A stretch of DNA of 64,000 bases from SIG710 sp045587665 (GCA_045587665.1 JAZNCT010000088.1:15275-79274), one strand, 5' to 3'. Counted from the stretch's first letter, positions 17,066 through 26,823 are shown. Notes: generated by a model from the letters alone, not told the origin. Numbers and translations are program-made.

Positions 17066-18607
17066 CTATCCCTTTCTCCAATATTTTCTGTCAAGACTGC
17101 GATATTGAATAGCCTCGGCAACGTGGGGCACCTCAACCTTTTCGCTTCCGTCAAGATCTGCAATGGTTCTGGCAACTCTTATGATGCGGTCATATGCCCT
17201 GGCAGAGAGGCCAATGGCAGAAAAGGATTTTCTCAGCAGCTCTATAGCCGCCTCGCTGATGTTTATTACCTCATTTGGCGCACCCGGTCTTATCTGAGCG
17301 TTGCAGTAGATGCCATCCATTCCCTCAAACCGCTTTGACGCCATTTTTCTTGCCCTTACGACCCTTTCTCTGATAGACGCAGAGTCCTCTCCTCTCTCAT
17401 CGCTTGTCATCTCGTCTATGCTGAGCGAGGGCATTTCAACCTCAATATCAATTCTGTCAAGCAGTGGGCCGCTTACTCTTGAAATATACCTTGCAACAGC
17501 ACCCTCACCGCAGGTGCATTTTTCTGTGGGATGTCCGAAATATCCGCATTTGCAAGGGTTCATGGCGCAAACGAGCATAAATGAGGAGGGATATGTAACC
17601 CTGCCGTTTACTCTGGTTATGGTCACCTTTCCGTCCTCAAGAGGCTGACGCAGAGAATCGGTAACATTTTTACTGTATTCGGGAAGCTCGTCCAAAAAAA
17701 GAACTCCGTTGTGAGCCAGCGAAACCTCCCCCGGCACAGGATTTGCTCCGCCGCCAACCATGCTGGCAGAGCTCATTGTGTGATGAGGCGATCTGAAGGG
17801 ACGTGTGCGCAGAAGCGACACATTTTCGGGCAAGAGCCCTGCAACCGAATGTATTTTTGTTGTTTCAATAGATTCTTCAAATGTAAGTGGAGGCATAATT
17901 GAGGGCAGACGCTTTGCTATCATTGATTTTCCCGTGCCGGGAGGTCCTATCAGAAGAATATTGTGTCCTCCGGCGGCGGCGATCTCCATTGCTCTCTTCG
18001 CCATTCCCTGACCCTTTATGTCAGCAAAATCCATCTCCGGAACGCTTCCGTCCTTCTCAAAAATAGAGTGGGCAGCTTCTGTTGGCTTCAGCCGTTCCTT
18101 GCCGCAAAGATGCTGTATAAGTGTATGAACGTCATCAACGCCGTAAACGGTAATCCCCTCAACCGATGCAGCCTCAGCAGCATTTGCGGCCGGAGCATAA
18201 AACTCCTTAAAGCCTGCATCTCTTGCAGCGGCGCACATACAAAGAACGCCTCTCACGCCTCTGACCTCCCCCGAAAGAGAAAGCTCTCCAACAAAGCATT
18301 TTTTTTCAAAGCTCACAGAGCCGATATATCCGGCAGCGCCGATTATTCCAAGTAAGATCGAAAGGTCAAAGCCTGAGCCCTCCTTTCTCCTGTCTGCAGG
18401 CGCAAGATTGACCGTTATCTCACTTTCAGGAAATCTGAATCCGCTGTTTATACAGGCAGTCCTTACCCTTTCCTTAGCCTCCTTAACGGCAAGGTCTGGC
18501 AGACCGACTATCTCAAATCTACCCAGCTTTACATCAGAGTTACATTCAACCGTAACTATATATCCATCAACGCCGCTGTTGCCGGCGCTCCAAACCGATG
18601 TCAGCAT
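17066..18607 (-). CDS. comM: YifB/ComM-family Mg-chelatase-like AAA ATPase
   Basis: 513 residues. An N-terminal Lon-protease-like fold (1-170, with FEIVGLPDLAVKEAKERV), then a central AAA+ Mg-chelatase-type domain with Walker A GPPGTGKS (221-228), FLDELPEYSK as Walker B, and a C-terminal Mg_chelatase_C part with a Cys cluster (CNPCKCGYFG, CTCG). In Gram-negative transformers ComM is a hexameric branch-migration helicase; the role in clostridia is less certain. Third gene of the U32-uppP-comM unit, 20 bases after uppP. Confidence 0.92.
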   Translation of the reverse strand: MLTSVWSAGNSGVDGYIVTVECNSDVKLGRFEIVGLPDLAVKEAKERVRTACINSGFRFPESEITVNLAPADRRKEGSGFDLSILLGIIGAAGYIGSVSFEKKCFVGELSLSGEVRGVRGVLCMCAAARDAGFKEFYAPAANAAEAASVEGITVYGVDDVHTLIQHLCGKERLKPTEAAHSIFEKDGSVPEMDFADIKGQGMAKRAMEIAAAGGHNILLIGPPGTGKSMIAKRLPSIMPPLTFEESIETTKIHSVAGLLPENVSLLRTRPFRSPHHTMSSASMVGGGANPVPGEVSLAHNGVLFLDELPEYSKNVTDSLRQPLEDGKVTITRVNGRVTYPSSFMLVCAMNPCKCGYFGHPTEKCTCGEGAVARYISRVSGPLLDRIDIEVEMPSLSIDEMTSDERGEDSASIRERVVRARKMASKRFEGMDGIYCNAQIRPGAPNEVINISEAAIELLRKSFSAIGLSARAYDRIIRVARTIADLDGSEKVEVPHVAEAIQYRSLDRKYWRKG

Positions 18608-18628
18608 AAAACAATTCTCCTTTCGGCT

Positions 18629-19486
18629 TTACCCTTTAAACAAAAAGAAATATAAAAATACAAGCACGGCAAGAATTATGCGGTATATTCCAAAGGGTAT
18701 AAAGGTGTGCTTTTTAACAAAGCCCATAAGAAACTTTATAGCTATCACAGAAACAACATATGAAACTATACAGCCAACAATAAGAATAGCAATTTCGGTA
18801 ATGCTTATCTCGGTTCCGCCGAGAGTAAATTTCAGTGCCTTCAGTGCAGAAGCCCCAAGCATTGTGGGGAGAGCAAGGAAAAAGGACATTTCTGCCGCCG
18901 CACTTCTGGAAAGCCCAAGTAAAAGTCCGCCAAGAATAGTTGAACCGCTTCTTGAAGTGCCGGGAATCAGCGCAAGCACCTGAAAGCATCCCATAAGAAA
19001 TGCCTTTCCGTATGAGATATCATGAACCTCGCTTATCCCTTGTTTTTTGCCGCGCCTTACATATTCAACAATTATATAAAATATGCCGTAAAGAGCAAGA
19101 GTAAACGCCACGGTCTGAGCATTATAAAAATGCTCGTCAAACCAATCGTCAAGGGCAAGACCTATCACAGCAGAAGGAATAACAGCAAATATCACCTTGC
19201 CCCAAAGAGAAAATGTCCTTTTGTTTTCACTGCAGTTAAAGAATCCGCCGCTTCCGCAATTCTTGAATTTTGGAAGGAGAGTTTTTATAAACAGACCAAG
19301 AACAGCAAGAGATGCACCAAGCTGTATAACCACCTCAAACATTTCAAAAAACTCTTCAGAAACCGCAAGGGGCAAAAGCTCTCTAAGTAAAATCAGATGC
19401 CCGGTTGAGCTTATGGGAAGCCACTCGGTTATTCCCTCAACTATTCCGTAAAGGACCGTTTTAAGTAGTTCAATAAATATGCTCAT
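18629..19486 (-). CDS. uppP: undecaprenyl-diphosphatase
   Basis: 285 residues from ATG 19486, chosen because GAAAGGAA lies just before it; a longer frame to 19513 overlaps the upstream gene. The two conserved regions of BacA/UppP are present: EGITEWLPISSTGH with its catalytic Glu, and PGTSRSGSTILGG with the active-site Ser/Arg. About eight membrane helices. It dephosphorylates undecaprenyl pyrophosphate so that the lipid carrier for wall synthesis can be reused; overexpression gives bacitracin tolerance in known cases. Start lies 13 bases after the U32 stop. Confidence 0.96.
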   Translation of the reverse strand: MSIFIELLKTVLYGIVEGITEWLPISSTGHLILLRELLPLAVSEEFFEMFEVVIQLGASLAVLGLFIKTLLPKFKNCGSGGFFNCSENKRTFSLWGKVIFAVIPSAVIGLALDDWFDEHFYNAQTVAFTLALYGIFYIIVEYVRRGKKQGISEVHDISYGKAFLMGCFQVLALIPGTSRSGSTILGGLLLGLSRSAAAEMSFFLALPTMLGASALKALKFTLGGTEISITEIAILIVGCIVSYVVSVIAIKFLMGFVKKHTFIPFGIYRIILAVLVFLYFFLFKG

Positions 19487-19499
19487 AGTATTCCTTTCG

Positions 19500-20759
19500 T
19501 CATTCGCCTGCACGCATTATGTCGCCCTCTTTAACTTCAAAGGGGACTCTGGCAAAAAATATCATAGAGGGATGTGGAGCAGATTCCAACCTTTCGCCCT
19601 TTTCCGAATATATCTCGGTCATCTTAAATGGTGCTCCCACCTTGTGAGGGGAAATCAGCTCGCAGTCATCTCCCACAGACACCTTGTTTCGCTGAATAAA
19701 GGGATAGAGCCTGCCGCCCTCGTTTTCAGCCTCCGTGCTGTTGGGAAGCTTTATGTTTCCAAGGGCCGTAGCAAAATATGCCTTGTCTCTTATATATCCG
19801 TTTTGTGTTCCAAGATTTGCATTTTCAAGGGGATGATCAAAATAATAGCCTGTGCAGTATTCTCTGTGGCTAACGCATCCAAGCTCCTTTAAAAGAGCCT
19901 CATCAAATCTATAATTTTCGGGGTCGGCTTCATAAGAATCCATTGCCATTCTGTAGGCATTTGTAACCACTGCGGTGTAATATGCGCTCTTCATTCTGCC
20001 CTCTATCTTAAAGCTGTCGATCCCACTTTGCATAAGAGCCGGGATATGCTCTATCATACACATATCCTTTGAGCCAAGGATAAATGTGCCGTTTTCGGTC
20101 TGCTCGATAGGCAGCGGAACGTCGGGTCTTTTTTCCTCAACCAAGGCAAAGTTCCAGCGGCAGGGCTGAGTGCAGGAGCCGCGGTTTGCATCTCTGCCGG
20201 TAAGATAATTTGAAAGGGTGCAACGACCGCTGTATGAAACGCACATAGAACCGTGTATAAAGGCTTCAAGCTCAAGCTCCTTCGGTATATCCGCCTTTAT
20301 TTCCGCTATCTCAGCAAGCGAAAGCTCTCTTGCGAGCACCACTCTCTTTGCCCCCAAATTATAGTAGGCACGGCAAACAGCGGCGCTGACAGCGCTGGCC
20401 TGAGTTGAAATGTGTATCTCCATATCGGGTATGATCTTTTTAACCGTGTCAAGAACTCCAAGATCTGCTATAATCATAGCGTCAATCCCGTAGTCGGCAA
20501 CCGTTCTCAAATATCTTTCAAGGGCAGGATATTCATAGCCTCTTGGCATAGTATTTACAGTGAGATATATTCTTTTTCCTCTTGCGTGAACATATTCGGC
20601 AGCTCTTTTCAGCTCTTCCTCCGAAAAATTATCGGCGGCGCTTCTCATTCCAAAAAGATTTCCGGCAAGATATACCGCATCTGCCCCGTAAAGCAAAGCG
20701 GCTTTCATTTTTTCAAAATTCCCGGCAGGGGAAAGAAGCTCTGGCATAGATTTCTCCAT
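19500..20759 (-). CDS. peptidase U32 family protein (TrhP/YrrO-like)
   Basis: 419 residues. Begins with PELLSPAGNFEKMKAALLYGADAVYLAG and contains the U32 signature around EAFIHGSMCVSYSGRC followed by LSNYLTGRDANRGSCTQPC, with Cys residues that can hold a cluster. Some U32 proteins (TrhP) hydroxylate tRNA wobble uridine using prephenate; others act on 23S rRNA or collagen. The substrate here is inferred only by resemblance to the Bacillus YrrN/YrrO pair; a single copy is present. First gene of the unit with uppP and comM. Confidence 0.85.
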   Translation of the reverse strand: MEKSMPELLSPAGNFEKMKAALLYGADAVYLAGNLFGMRSAADNFSEEELKRAAEYVHARGKRIYLTVNTMPRGYEYPALERYLRTVADYGIDAMIIADLGVLDTVKKIIPDMEIHISTQASAVSAAVCRAYYNLGAKRVVLARELSLAEIAEIKADIPKELELEAFIHGSMCVSYSGRCTLSNYLTGRDANRGSCTQPCRWNFALVEEKRPDVPLPIEQTENGTFILGSKDMCMIEHIPALMQSGIDSFKIEGRMKSAYYTAVVTNAYRMAMDSYEADPENYRFDEALLKELGCVSHREYCTGYYFDHPLENANLGTQNGYIRDKAYFATALGNIKLPNSTEAENEGGRLYPFIQRNKVSVGDDCELISPHKVGAPFKMTEIYSEKGERLESAPHPSMIFFARVPFEVKEGDIMRAGE

Positions 20760-20806
20760 TCTTTATAATGTTTATGGCAGTTTTCTGCCAAACGCAGGTA
20801 TTCTAT

Positions 20807-20835
20807 ATTATAATACGCTCATGTAATGTTGTCAA
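20807..20835 (-). promoter_or_regulatory. promoter of U32-uppP-comM
   Basis: A perfect consensus on the minus strand: TTGACA, 17 bases, TATAAT, about 48 bases before the U32 start. Confidence 0.92.
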
Positions 20836-20845
20836 GAAAATTTGC

Positions 20846-21730
20846 TCAGCGTCTGAATCCACAAGTGTGGCAAAGAGGCTCTATAAATCGGTGATGCTCC
20901 ATAGCCTCTTTCATTTTTTTAGCTCTTTGACCGGAGAGTATTTCACCAAGTGAGCTTTCAAATATATTCCCCAGCGGAATATCTCCGTTTCTGTCAAGGC
21001 AGCAGGGAACGACCGTCCCGTCGCAGAGAATACCTATCTGAGTGAGAAGTGCCTGGCATTTATCACTGCCGTATTCCGAAGCGAAGGGTTCGACCTCAAT
21101 TGGAGCTTCGGTTATATCAGGCCAATCAAAGCGTTCGCCCCATTCAATAAAGATGTGTGTTGCAATGCGAACTCCTCTGTGGTTTTTGACCCATTCCTCT
21201 CTTGAAGGCGGAAAAGCTTTTTCAAGCTCCTTTAAAATAGCTCCATTCAGCGAATTTTGTGCCTTTTCCTTGCTGTCGCCGTCAAGATTCCAAAGTCTGA
21301 ACACAACAAATTTTCCGCTTTTTGCAAGCTTTTCGGCGGCAGTTATACATCCTTCGAGATATTTTTTCAGCTTCAGCATCACCATATTCCCCATAGAATT
21401 TCCCTCAAAAGAATGAAGGGAAATACAAACGGTTTTCAGATTTTTACTGCTGCAGAGAATATCCAGATTATCCATAATAACAGTGCCGTTTGTAGTTAGT
21501 TTTACGTTGAAATTCATTTCATCGGCAGTTTCAAAAATTCTCTTTAGCTTTGGGTGAAGAAGAGGTTCACCCATAATATGAAGAAATAGATTTTCAACCT
21601 TTCCGCTCAGCTTTTTTGCTATAATATCAAATTCTTCAGGATCCATATGGCGATATGCCCGTTTGTGCCCCGGGCAGAATTCACAGTCAAGATTGCAGAT
21701 ATTGGTTATTTCAACATATGCATTTTTCAT
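20846..21730 (-). CDS. radical SAM/SPASM protein
   Basis: 294 residues. The [4Fe-4S]-SAM motif is Cys12-x3-Cys16-x2-Cys19 (NICNLDCEFCPG) at the extreme N-terminus, followed by MGEPLLHP (the GGEP-type SAM motif) and LTTNGT. The C-terminal part has SPASM-type cysteines (GTVVPCCLDRNG, CHTCGF) for extra clusters. Such proteins modify peptides or act on small molecules; no precursor peptide gene is visible next to it. Last gene of the unit with GNAT, AraC and the DUF5722-like gene. Confidence 0.85.
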   Translation of the reverse strand: MKNAYVEITNICNLDCEFCPGHKRAYRHMDPEEFDIIAKKLSGKVENLFLHIMGEPLLHPKLKRIFETADEMNFNVKLTTNGTVIMDNLDILCSSKNLKTVCISLHSFEGNSMGNMVMLKLKKYLEGCITAAEKLAKSGKFVVFRLWNLDGDSKEKAQNSLNGAILKELEKAFPPSREEWVKNHRGVRIATHIFIEWGERFDWPDITEAPIEVEPFASEYGSDKCQALLTQIGILCDGTVVPCCLDRNGDIPLGNIFESSLGEILSGQRAKKMKEAMEHHRFIEPLCHTCGFRR

Positions 21731-21742
21731 AGTCCACTTTCC

Positions 21743-22261
21743 TTAAAAAAGCTTTTTTTCAAACGCAAATCGTTCGTTTTTCATATCCTTTATGCCGCCC
21801 AGATATATGATCCCGCATTTTCTGAAACCGTTTTTTTCAAACATTCTCTGCATAGAAAGATTTAAGCGGTGAGTATCTCCCCTCACATATCCAAAGCCCT
21901 GACCGGCGGCAAGCGCAAATGCGTGTTCTGTCATTTTTCCTGCAATCCCCTTGCCCTTTGCCTGTGGGGCAACTGCAACTCGGTGTATTGCAGCATAAGG
22001 CGCCGATGAGCTGAAGCTTCCCTCAAATATTTCATCATAGTTGGAATCTCCACGGGTATCATAGCAGTAAACACCAAGGACAGAGCCGTTTTCCTCAGCA
22101 ACATAAAGTCGGTCACCGGCGATATCCGCTTCAAATTCGCTATGGGAAGGATAACCGTCCTGCCACTGAGGTATTCCCGCACCTGCAAAATATTTTCTCG
22201 CCTCTTCCACTATCTCCATTATTCTGAAAAGATCCTTTTTTTCTGCTTTTCTTATTATCAT
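21743..22261 (-). CDS. GNAT family N-acetyltransferase
   Basis: 172 residues with the GNAT fold; motif A is VAVAPQAKGKGIAGKMTEHA, containing the Q-x-x-G-x-G acetyl-CoA loop, and RMFEKNGFRKCG marks motif B. The N-terminus IRKAEKKDLFRIMEI is typical. The acceptor is unknown. Placed between the AraC regulator (10-base gap) and the radical SAM gene (12-base gap) in one transcription unit. Confidence 0.88.
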   Translation of the reverse strand: MIIRKAEKKDLFRIMEIVEEARKYFAGAGIPQWQDGYPSHSEFEADIAGDRLYVAEENGSVLGVYCYDTRGDSNYDEIFEGSFSSSAPYAAIHRVAVAPQAKGKGIAGKMTEHAFALAAGQGFGYVRGDTHRLNLSMQRMFEKNGFRKCGIIYLGGIKDMKNERFAFEKKLF

Positions 22262-22271
22262 ATCTTTTCTC

Positions 22272-23105
22272 CTATCCTATCATCGAAACCGAGCGGATTA
22301 TCTGAGGCGAACGGCGCCTGTATTCACTTGGCGACATTCCTGTCTGCCTCACAAAAGCACGGTTAAAGGTTCGCAGTGTGTTAAATCCCACACATTCGGA
22401 TATCTCTGTTATAGTTTTATCCGTCTGCCTTAATTGCCTACAGGCATCACTTATTCTAAGAGAATTGATGTAGTCATTAAATCTTACCTTCAGCTTCATA
22501 CTGAAAAGATGCGAAATATAATATTTGCTTATGTGAAGCTCCTCTTCGAGGATACCGAGAGAAAGATCCCGTGAAAAATTTCTTGAGCAATAGTTTACAA
22601 CAGTTTTCAGTGCATGGGAGCTTACCGATTTAACATCGGTAAGGCTCAGATGCCCCATAAGATCGCCCAAAAAAGTCAAAAGCACGCCTTTTAGAATTAT
22701 ATTTTTATATTCGTTTTTCTCTGCACCTATCTCTCCCATTTTTCTCATCAGCTCTTTTGCGCCTTTTGGCAGGTTCTCCGATCTTATAAGGGAAGATTCC
22801 GGACATCTTCCTCCAAATTCTTCCGAGAGCTCCGGCAGCATATCGGGATTGAATATCACAAGAAAATATTTTTCCTTTTTGAGAGTTTTAAACTGATGTA
22901 CCTGATTTGGAAACACAATGCAAAGGTCGCCCGCCTTCATCCTGTATTCCACCGAATCTATATAAGCCAGAGTTTCTCCCTCAAGAAGGAGACACACCTC
23001 TATCTGATAGTGCATATGAGGCGAACATTCAAGCTTTATCCTGCTGTTTTCCCCCTCGGTTCTGAAATAGAATTCTTCTTTTTTTATTTCATAATTAGCT
23101 TCCAT
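22272..23105 (-). CDS. AraC family transcriptional regulator
   Basis: 277 residues: an N-terminal cupin domain (about 20-110; SPHMHYQIEVCLLLEGE, MKAGDLCIVFPNQVHQF) that may bind a small ligand, and two C-terminal helix-turn-helix motifs (LSLGILEEELHISKYYISHLF and ITEISECVGFNTLRTFNRAF; the two AraC signatures). RBS AGGAG before ATG. Its ATG overlaps the stop of the upstream gene (TAATG), suggesting translational coupling. Target genes are unknown; the operon itself is a natural candidate. Confidence 0.92.
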   Translation of the reverse strand: MEANYEIKKEEFYFRTEGENSRIKLECSPHMHYQIEVCLLLEGETLAYIDSVEYRMKAGDLCIVFPNQVHQFKTLKKEKYFLVIFNPDMLPELSEEFGGRCPESSLIRSENLPKGAKELMRKMGEIGAEKNEYKNIILKGVLLTFLGDLMGHLSLTDVKSVSSHALKTVVNYCSRNFSRDLSLGILEEELHISKYYISHLFSMKLKVRFNDYINSLRISDACRQLRQTDKTITEISECVGFNTLRTFNRAFVRQTGMSPSEYRRRSPQIIRSVSMIG

Positions 23106-25690
23106 TAGGATCTCCTGTTCTTATATGGTGCATTGTTTTGATGACCTACTTTTCTCTGCGGTTGAATATTTCTCTGCCGCTCTCCGTTCTCTCTCGCTCT
23201 TCTTAAATCCCCACCGTTTCCGGCAAGAGGTCTTTGAGAGGGAGGATAAAGTGGGCGTCCGCCTCCCGAAGAACCAACACCTCTGTTTATCGGCGGTCTT
23301 TGCCCCTGTAGCCCGGGTCTCCCCTGCCTGATTTGGGGTTCTCTGTTTCTCATATTGCCTCTCTGGGGCGGCATGGGTCTCTCCGGCAGTCTCCTTTTGC
23401 TCAAAATAAAGAGAAAACCAAAAACAAATAGGACGACAAGTGCAAGGATAACCGCAATTATTATAAAGACCGCGCCCTTGCCCTCTTGTTTTATTGTTGC
23501 CGAAATATTTTCTATATATAGAAGAAGATCCTGTGCCTCTGCCCCCTCATAATATGGAGAGCGTCCTATACGGGATTCCACCCAAATATACATAGTAACA
23601 TCCCCGAGCTCCTTCCTCAGCCTCGCTTCGCTTATATCAAATGTCACCTTTTGCCTGTTTGAGGACTGAATATTTACCTTTGAAGCATGAAAAACGCTTT
23701 TTTCTGCGCCGCTTTGGGTAAGAGCAAGGGTAAGGGTTGCTGTGTTTCCTTCACCGCTGTCAGCACTTATATATGTAGATATCTTCTCTGCAGAGCCAAT
23801 AATATCAAAAGGTATGGGGGCGCTTCTCACACCCATATTTTCACCCTTATATTTTGGCAGCATACCGCTTTTAAGAACTCTGTCGCCCAGATATTCGCCT
23901 ATCTCAATATATGAGGTACTGTCTGAGGGGAAGAAATCGAAGCTTTTTCCCTCACTGAAGTTGAAAATGATCTGTTCACTAAAAGAACTTTCATCCGGTC
24001 TTTTTTCGCCGGAGCCCCAAGAAGAGGTCATATCCAAACTTCTTATATCTTCACCGTATTTATCCCACAGCAAATTCCATTCTTTTCCTATCTTTGTCTC
24101 TACATATTTGGGCTGTGGCTCATCTATAACATCAATTTTTTGAAAAACGTCGTAGATCTTTCTTTTTTCGGGTTCATTTTCTCCTTGCGGAGAAGTGAAA
24201 AGACCTGTTTTTCCGTTTCCTGTGGCAAAATCAAATTGACCGTTGTAAATAAATGCCGAAGCATTGCTTTCTACTGCTTTAAGGAAAGCATAGGCATAGG
24301 AAGCCGCCATAGATATCTCGTTTTCGGCACTTATTCCGAAATTATATATTATCAGTTCCTTCTCTTCGCCAATCAGACTTCGCGCCTCTCCAAGATTTTT
24401 AATTGTGAGAAATTCGCTTTCTCCGCTTTCCTTTGCCCCCTTGTCACGCCAGATCTCAGAGCTGTTCTCTGAGCAGTTTGGAATAAGCGCAACCCCATAA
24501 TAGAGACCCGGGGCATTCTCTGTTTGTTTTTTCAGCGCATCAAGAAATTCCGCACCCCCAAATTCTGTTCTCAGAGGAATTGGTGCCGCAGGATTTAATT
24601 CATCTTCATCCTTTTCCTCTTCTCTCTCGATATTCCATTTATTATCTATCGAAACAAATATCTTTCCGTTTGCATACTTTGACCTTAGTGCCGTTGAGGC
24701 TATGCTTAGAAGCTTTGAATAACGCTCGACGCTTTCGGAAAGTGTCCTGGCATCATCCTTCCATGCACTTGAGGGCGAGTTTACCCCCCTGCCTATTATG
24801 TATGCCGCCGCAAAGCCGTATTTACCGTCCTCTCTTGTATAGCGTTCGGCAAGAAATTCAAAAAAAGCAGCCAGCTGTCTGTAGCTGTCTCCGTTTGAAG
24901 CAGAAATGGCATAGCCTTCTGCCTCGTTCTCCTCTTCATATGTCCCTTGCATAGAGGCCAAAGGCAACATTTGGGAAGAAAGAAGACTCGGATGCGTATC
25001 AAGGGTAATTTCAAAATATATTTCAATTCCCGAACCGCTCAGGTTTTTAACCTTATAGTCAAGCTCTGCTATCTTTGCGCCGTCATAGTAATGAGAATTC
25101 CCGTCAAAAATATATGTCTGTGCCCCCTTTGTGCCCTCGTAAATAATATAGTCCTCAATAGGCAAACGCAAAACGGTATGCTTTACTCCAAGAGAAAGGG
25201 CATCCGAAGAAGATGCTATGCTTAGTCCTTTAATTGAAGAATATGAAGGGTAATTTGACTTGTTTTTCGCAAGCGCATCCACGTTATCTATATAGGCCGC
25301 ATCACTCAGAGCAATGTATCCGTTTGCATTATCAAAAGCGGCAAGAACAAAGCTTGAATAGAGGCGGGTCCTTGCCCCGTCAATAAGGGGAATACTGAAG
25401 GTCATCTCAGCTCCTGCCTTTGCCTGAGAAACAGGTATAAGTGTCTTTATATCGGCAGCAGAGCTGTTTGCAGGAATTTCGATAAGATATATAGTCTCTC
25501 CCCTGAATTCTCTTATATCAGCAGATGAAAGAACAGAGCTGATCTCGATAAGACGGCTCTCGGTGTTATAGGAAGCAGATAGAATTCTGCTTCCCTCTTT
25601 TTCTTCCCTTTGTGAGCAGGATGACATCAGCGCAGACAATATAAAAAACGTAATTAGCAGGATACCGCTGATTTTTATTTTTTTCATCAT
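23105..25690 (-). CDS. large DUF5722-like lipoprotein with C-terminal helix and Arg-rich tail
   Basis: 861 residues from ATG 25690 (GAGAGGAG five bases upstream). A signal peptide ends in a lipobox-like LMSSC. The first 550 residues resemble DUF5722, a glycoside-hydrolase-like domain: KGLSIASSSDALSLGVKHT and YEEENEAEGYAI regions. A carbohydrate-binding-like beta domain follows (about 590-735), then a membrane helix (about 740-763) and a 94-residue tail with 18 Arg plus many Pro, Gly and Gln. With positive charge inside, the tail should be cytoplasmic. DUF assignment is from memory of the family and moderate; activity unknown. Confidence 0.6.
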   Translation of the reverse strand: MMKKIKISGILLITFFILSALMSSCSQREEKEGSRILSASYNTESRLIEISSVLSSADIREFRGETIYLIEIPANSSAADIKTLIPVSQAKAGAEMTFSIPLIDGARTRLYSSFVLAAFDNANGYIALSDAAYIDNVDALAKNKSNYPSYSSIKGLSIASSSDALSLGVKHTVLRLPIEDYIIYEGTKGAQTYIFDGNSHYYDGAKIAELDYKVKNLSGSGIEIYFEITLDTHPSLLSSQMLPLASMQGTYEEENEAEGYAISASNGDSYRQLAAFFEFLAERYTREDGKYGFAAAYIIGRGVNSPSSAWKDDARTLSESVERYSKLLSIASTALRSKYANGKIFVSIDNKWNIEREEEKDEDELNPAAPIPLRTEFGGAEFLDALKKQTENAPGLYYGVALIPNCSENSSEIWRDKGAKESGESEFLTIKNLGEARSLIGEEKELIIYNFGISAENEISMAASYAYAFLKAVESNASAFIYNGQFDFATGNGKTGLFTSPQGENEPEKRKIYDVFQKIDVIDEPQPKYVETKIGKEWNLLWDKYGEDIRSLDMTSSWGSGEKRPDESSFSEQIIFNFSEGKSFDFFPSDSTSYIEIGEYLGDRVLKSGMLPKYKGENMGVRSAPIPFDIIGSAEKISTYISADSGEGNTATLTLALTQSGAEKSVFHASKVNIQSSNRQKVTFDISEARLRKELGDVTMYIWVESRIGRSPYYEGAEAQDLLLYIENISATIKQEGKGAVFIIIAVILALVVLFVFGFLFILSKRRLPERPMPPQRGNMRNREPQIRQGRPGLQGQRPPINRGVGSSGGGRPLYPPSQRPLAGNGGDLRRARENGERQRNIQPQRKVGHQNNAPYKNRRS

Positions 25691-25781
25691 TTCCACTCCT
25701 CTCAAAAAAGAAAAAAATTGCTGTTTTAAGTTGGAAAAGTTTTATTTTTCCCTATTTTTCAGACAAATAATGCTTTTTTAG

Positions 25782-25810
25782 ATTATAACATATATTTCTC
25801 TTCTTTTCAA
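25782..25810 (-). promoter_or_regulatory. promoter of the DUF5722/AraC/GNAT/radical SAM unit
   Basis: Minus strand: TTGAAA, 17 bases, TATAAT, about 90 bases before the start codon. Confidence 0.82.
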
Positions 25811-25964
25811 TAGTCTTCCGCTCTTTTAAATCGAATTTTGTTGTTTTTTATTTTAAAAAGCAAAAATACATAGGGGATTATAAAATTTAATACTATATTC
25901 ATAATTATGTTGTATAATACTTTGACAGTTGTTTTTTCGTCAAAATCCTTTTTGGAGTAGCTTT

Positions 25965-26804
25965 ATGAAAAGATCTTTTAAAAATTTATACATTATTTCT
26001 ATTTTGTTTGCAGTTATTTCTGCTCTTGCCGCAGTCATTCGCATTGCCGCTCTCTCTGTTTCTTATGACAGCCTGATCGGTTATTATAAAACGGGCGCTG
26101 TTCTTCCTTTGAGTTTTCATTTGATTTCAGCGGCAGTCCCATTTGCGGCAATGCTGACAATGCTGTTCTTACCTAAAAAAAGTGAGTTTCAATATCAAAA
26201 ACCGAAAACAGGTTCGGCCTATGTTTGTGCCGGAAGTGTTTTTTCGATAGTTACTGTCTGTGCTTATCTCGGCTATATCTCTCTCGGAATCCTGGGGGAC
26301 AGAAAAATTTACACTTCAAATACCACCGGAGTTGGTGAGATCGTTGAAAAGGTTGCACTTTTTCTTGGTATCGCCTCGGTGATATATTTTCTTTTGGTCT
26401 TTCTCAGGAAAACCGAAAAGGGAGAAAATCATACATTTTTCGGTTATGGAGTTATACTTTTTGTTCTTATGGTGCTGGCAAAAACTTATTTTGATTTTTT
26501 CACAACAATGAACAGCCCAAACAAGCTCCTTCTCCAGATCACCTTTATGTCTGTAATGATCTATATGCTCTTTGAGCTAAGATTTTCTCTGGGAAATGCG
26601 GCCCCCGGAGGCTATGCAGCAGCCGCACTAACTTCATTTTATTTCTGCTTGGTATGCTCTGTTCCCGGAATAGCTGCGTTTTTCTCAGGAATATTTACCA
26701 AAAACGAATATTTCGTTTGTCATTTTCTTTGCCTTGGCTTTGGCGTTTATATAGGAGCACGTTTCATCTCCTTTATTCTTTCGCAAAAAGCTTTAAACAC
26801 CTGA
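25965..26804 (+). CDS. polytopic membrane protein of unknown function
   Basis: 279 residues from ATG 25965, chosen for GGAG seven bases upstream. About seven to eight hydrophobic helices, no charged catalytic motif and no family that I recognise. A -10 like TATAAT occurs at 25913-25918, but the -35 is weak. The stop is 19 bases before rimO, so it is likely the first gene of the membrane protein-rimO-pgsA unit. Function not assignable. Confidence 0.75.
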   Translation: MKRSFKNLYIISILFAVISALAAVIRIAALSVSYDSLIGYYKTGAVLPLSFHLISAAVPFAAMLTMLFLPKKSEFQYQKPKTGSAYVCAGSVFSIVTVCAYLGYISLGILGDRKIYTSNTTGVGEIVEKVALFLGIASVIYFLLVFLRKTEKGENHTFFGYGVILFVLMVLAKTYFDFFTTMNSPNKLLLQITFMSVMIYMLFELRFSLGNAAPGGYAAAALTSFYFCLVCSVPGIAAFFSGIFTKNEYFVCHFLCLGFGVYIGARFISFILSQKALNT

Positions 26805-26823
26805 ATTTTGAGAGGTTATTTAT

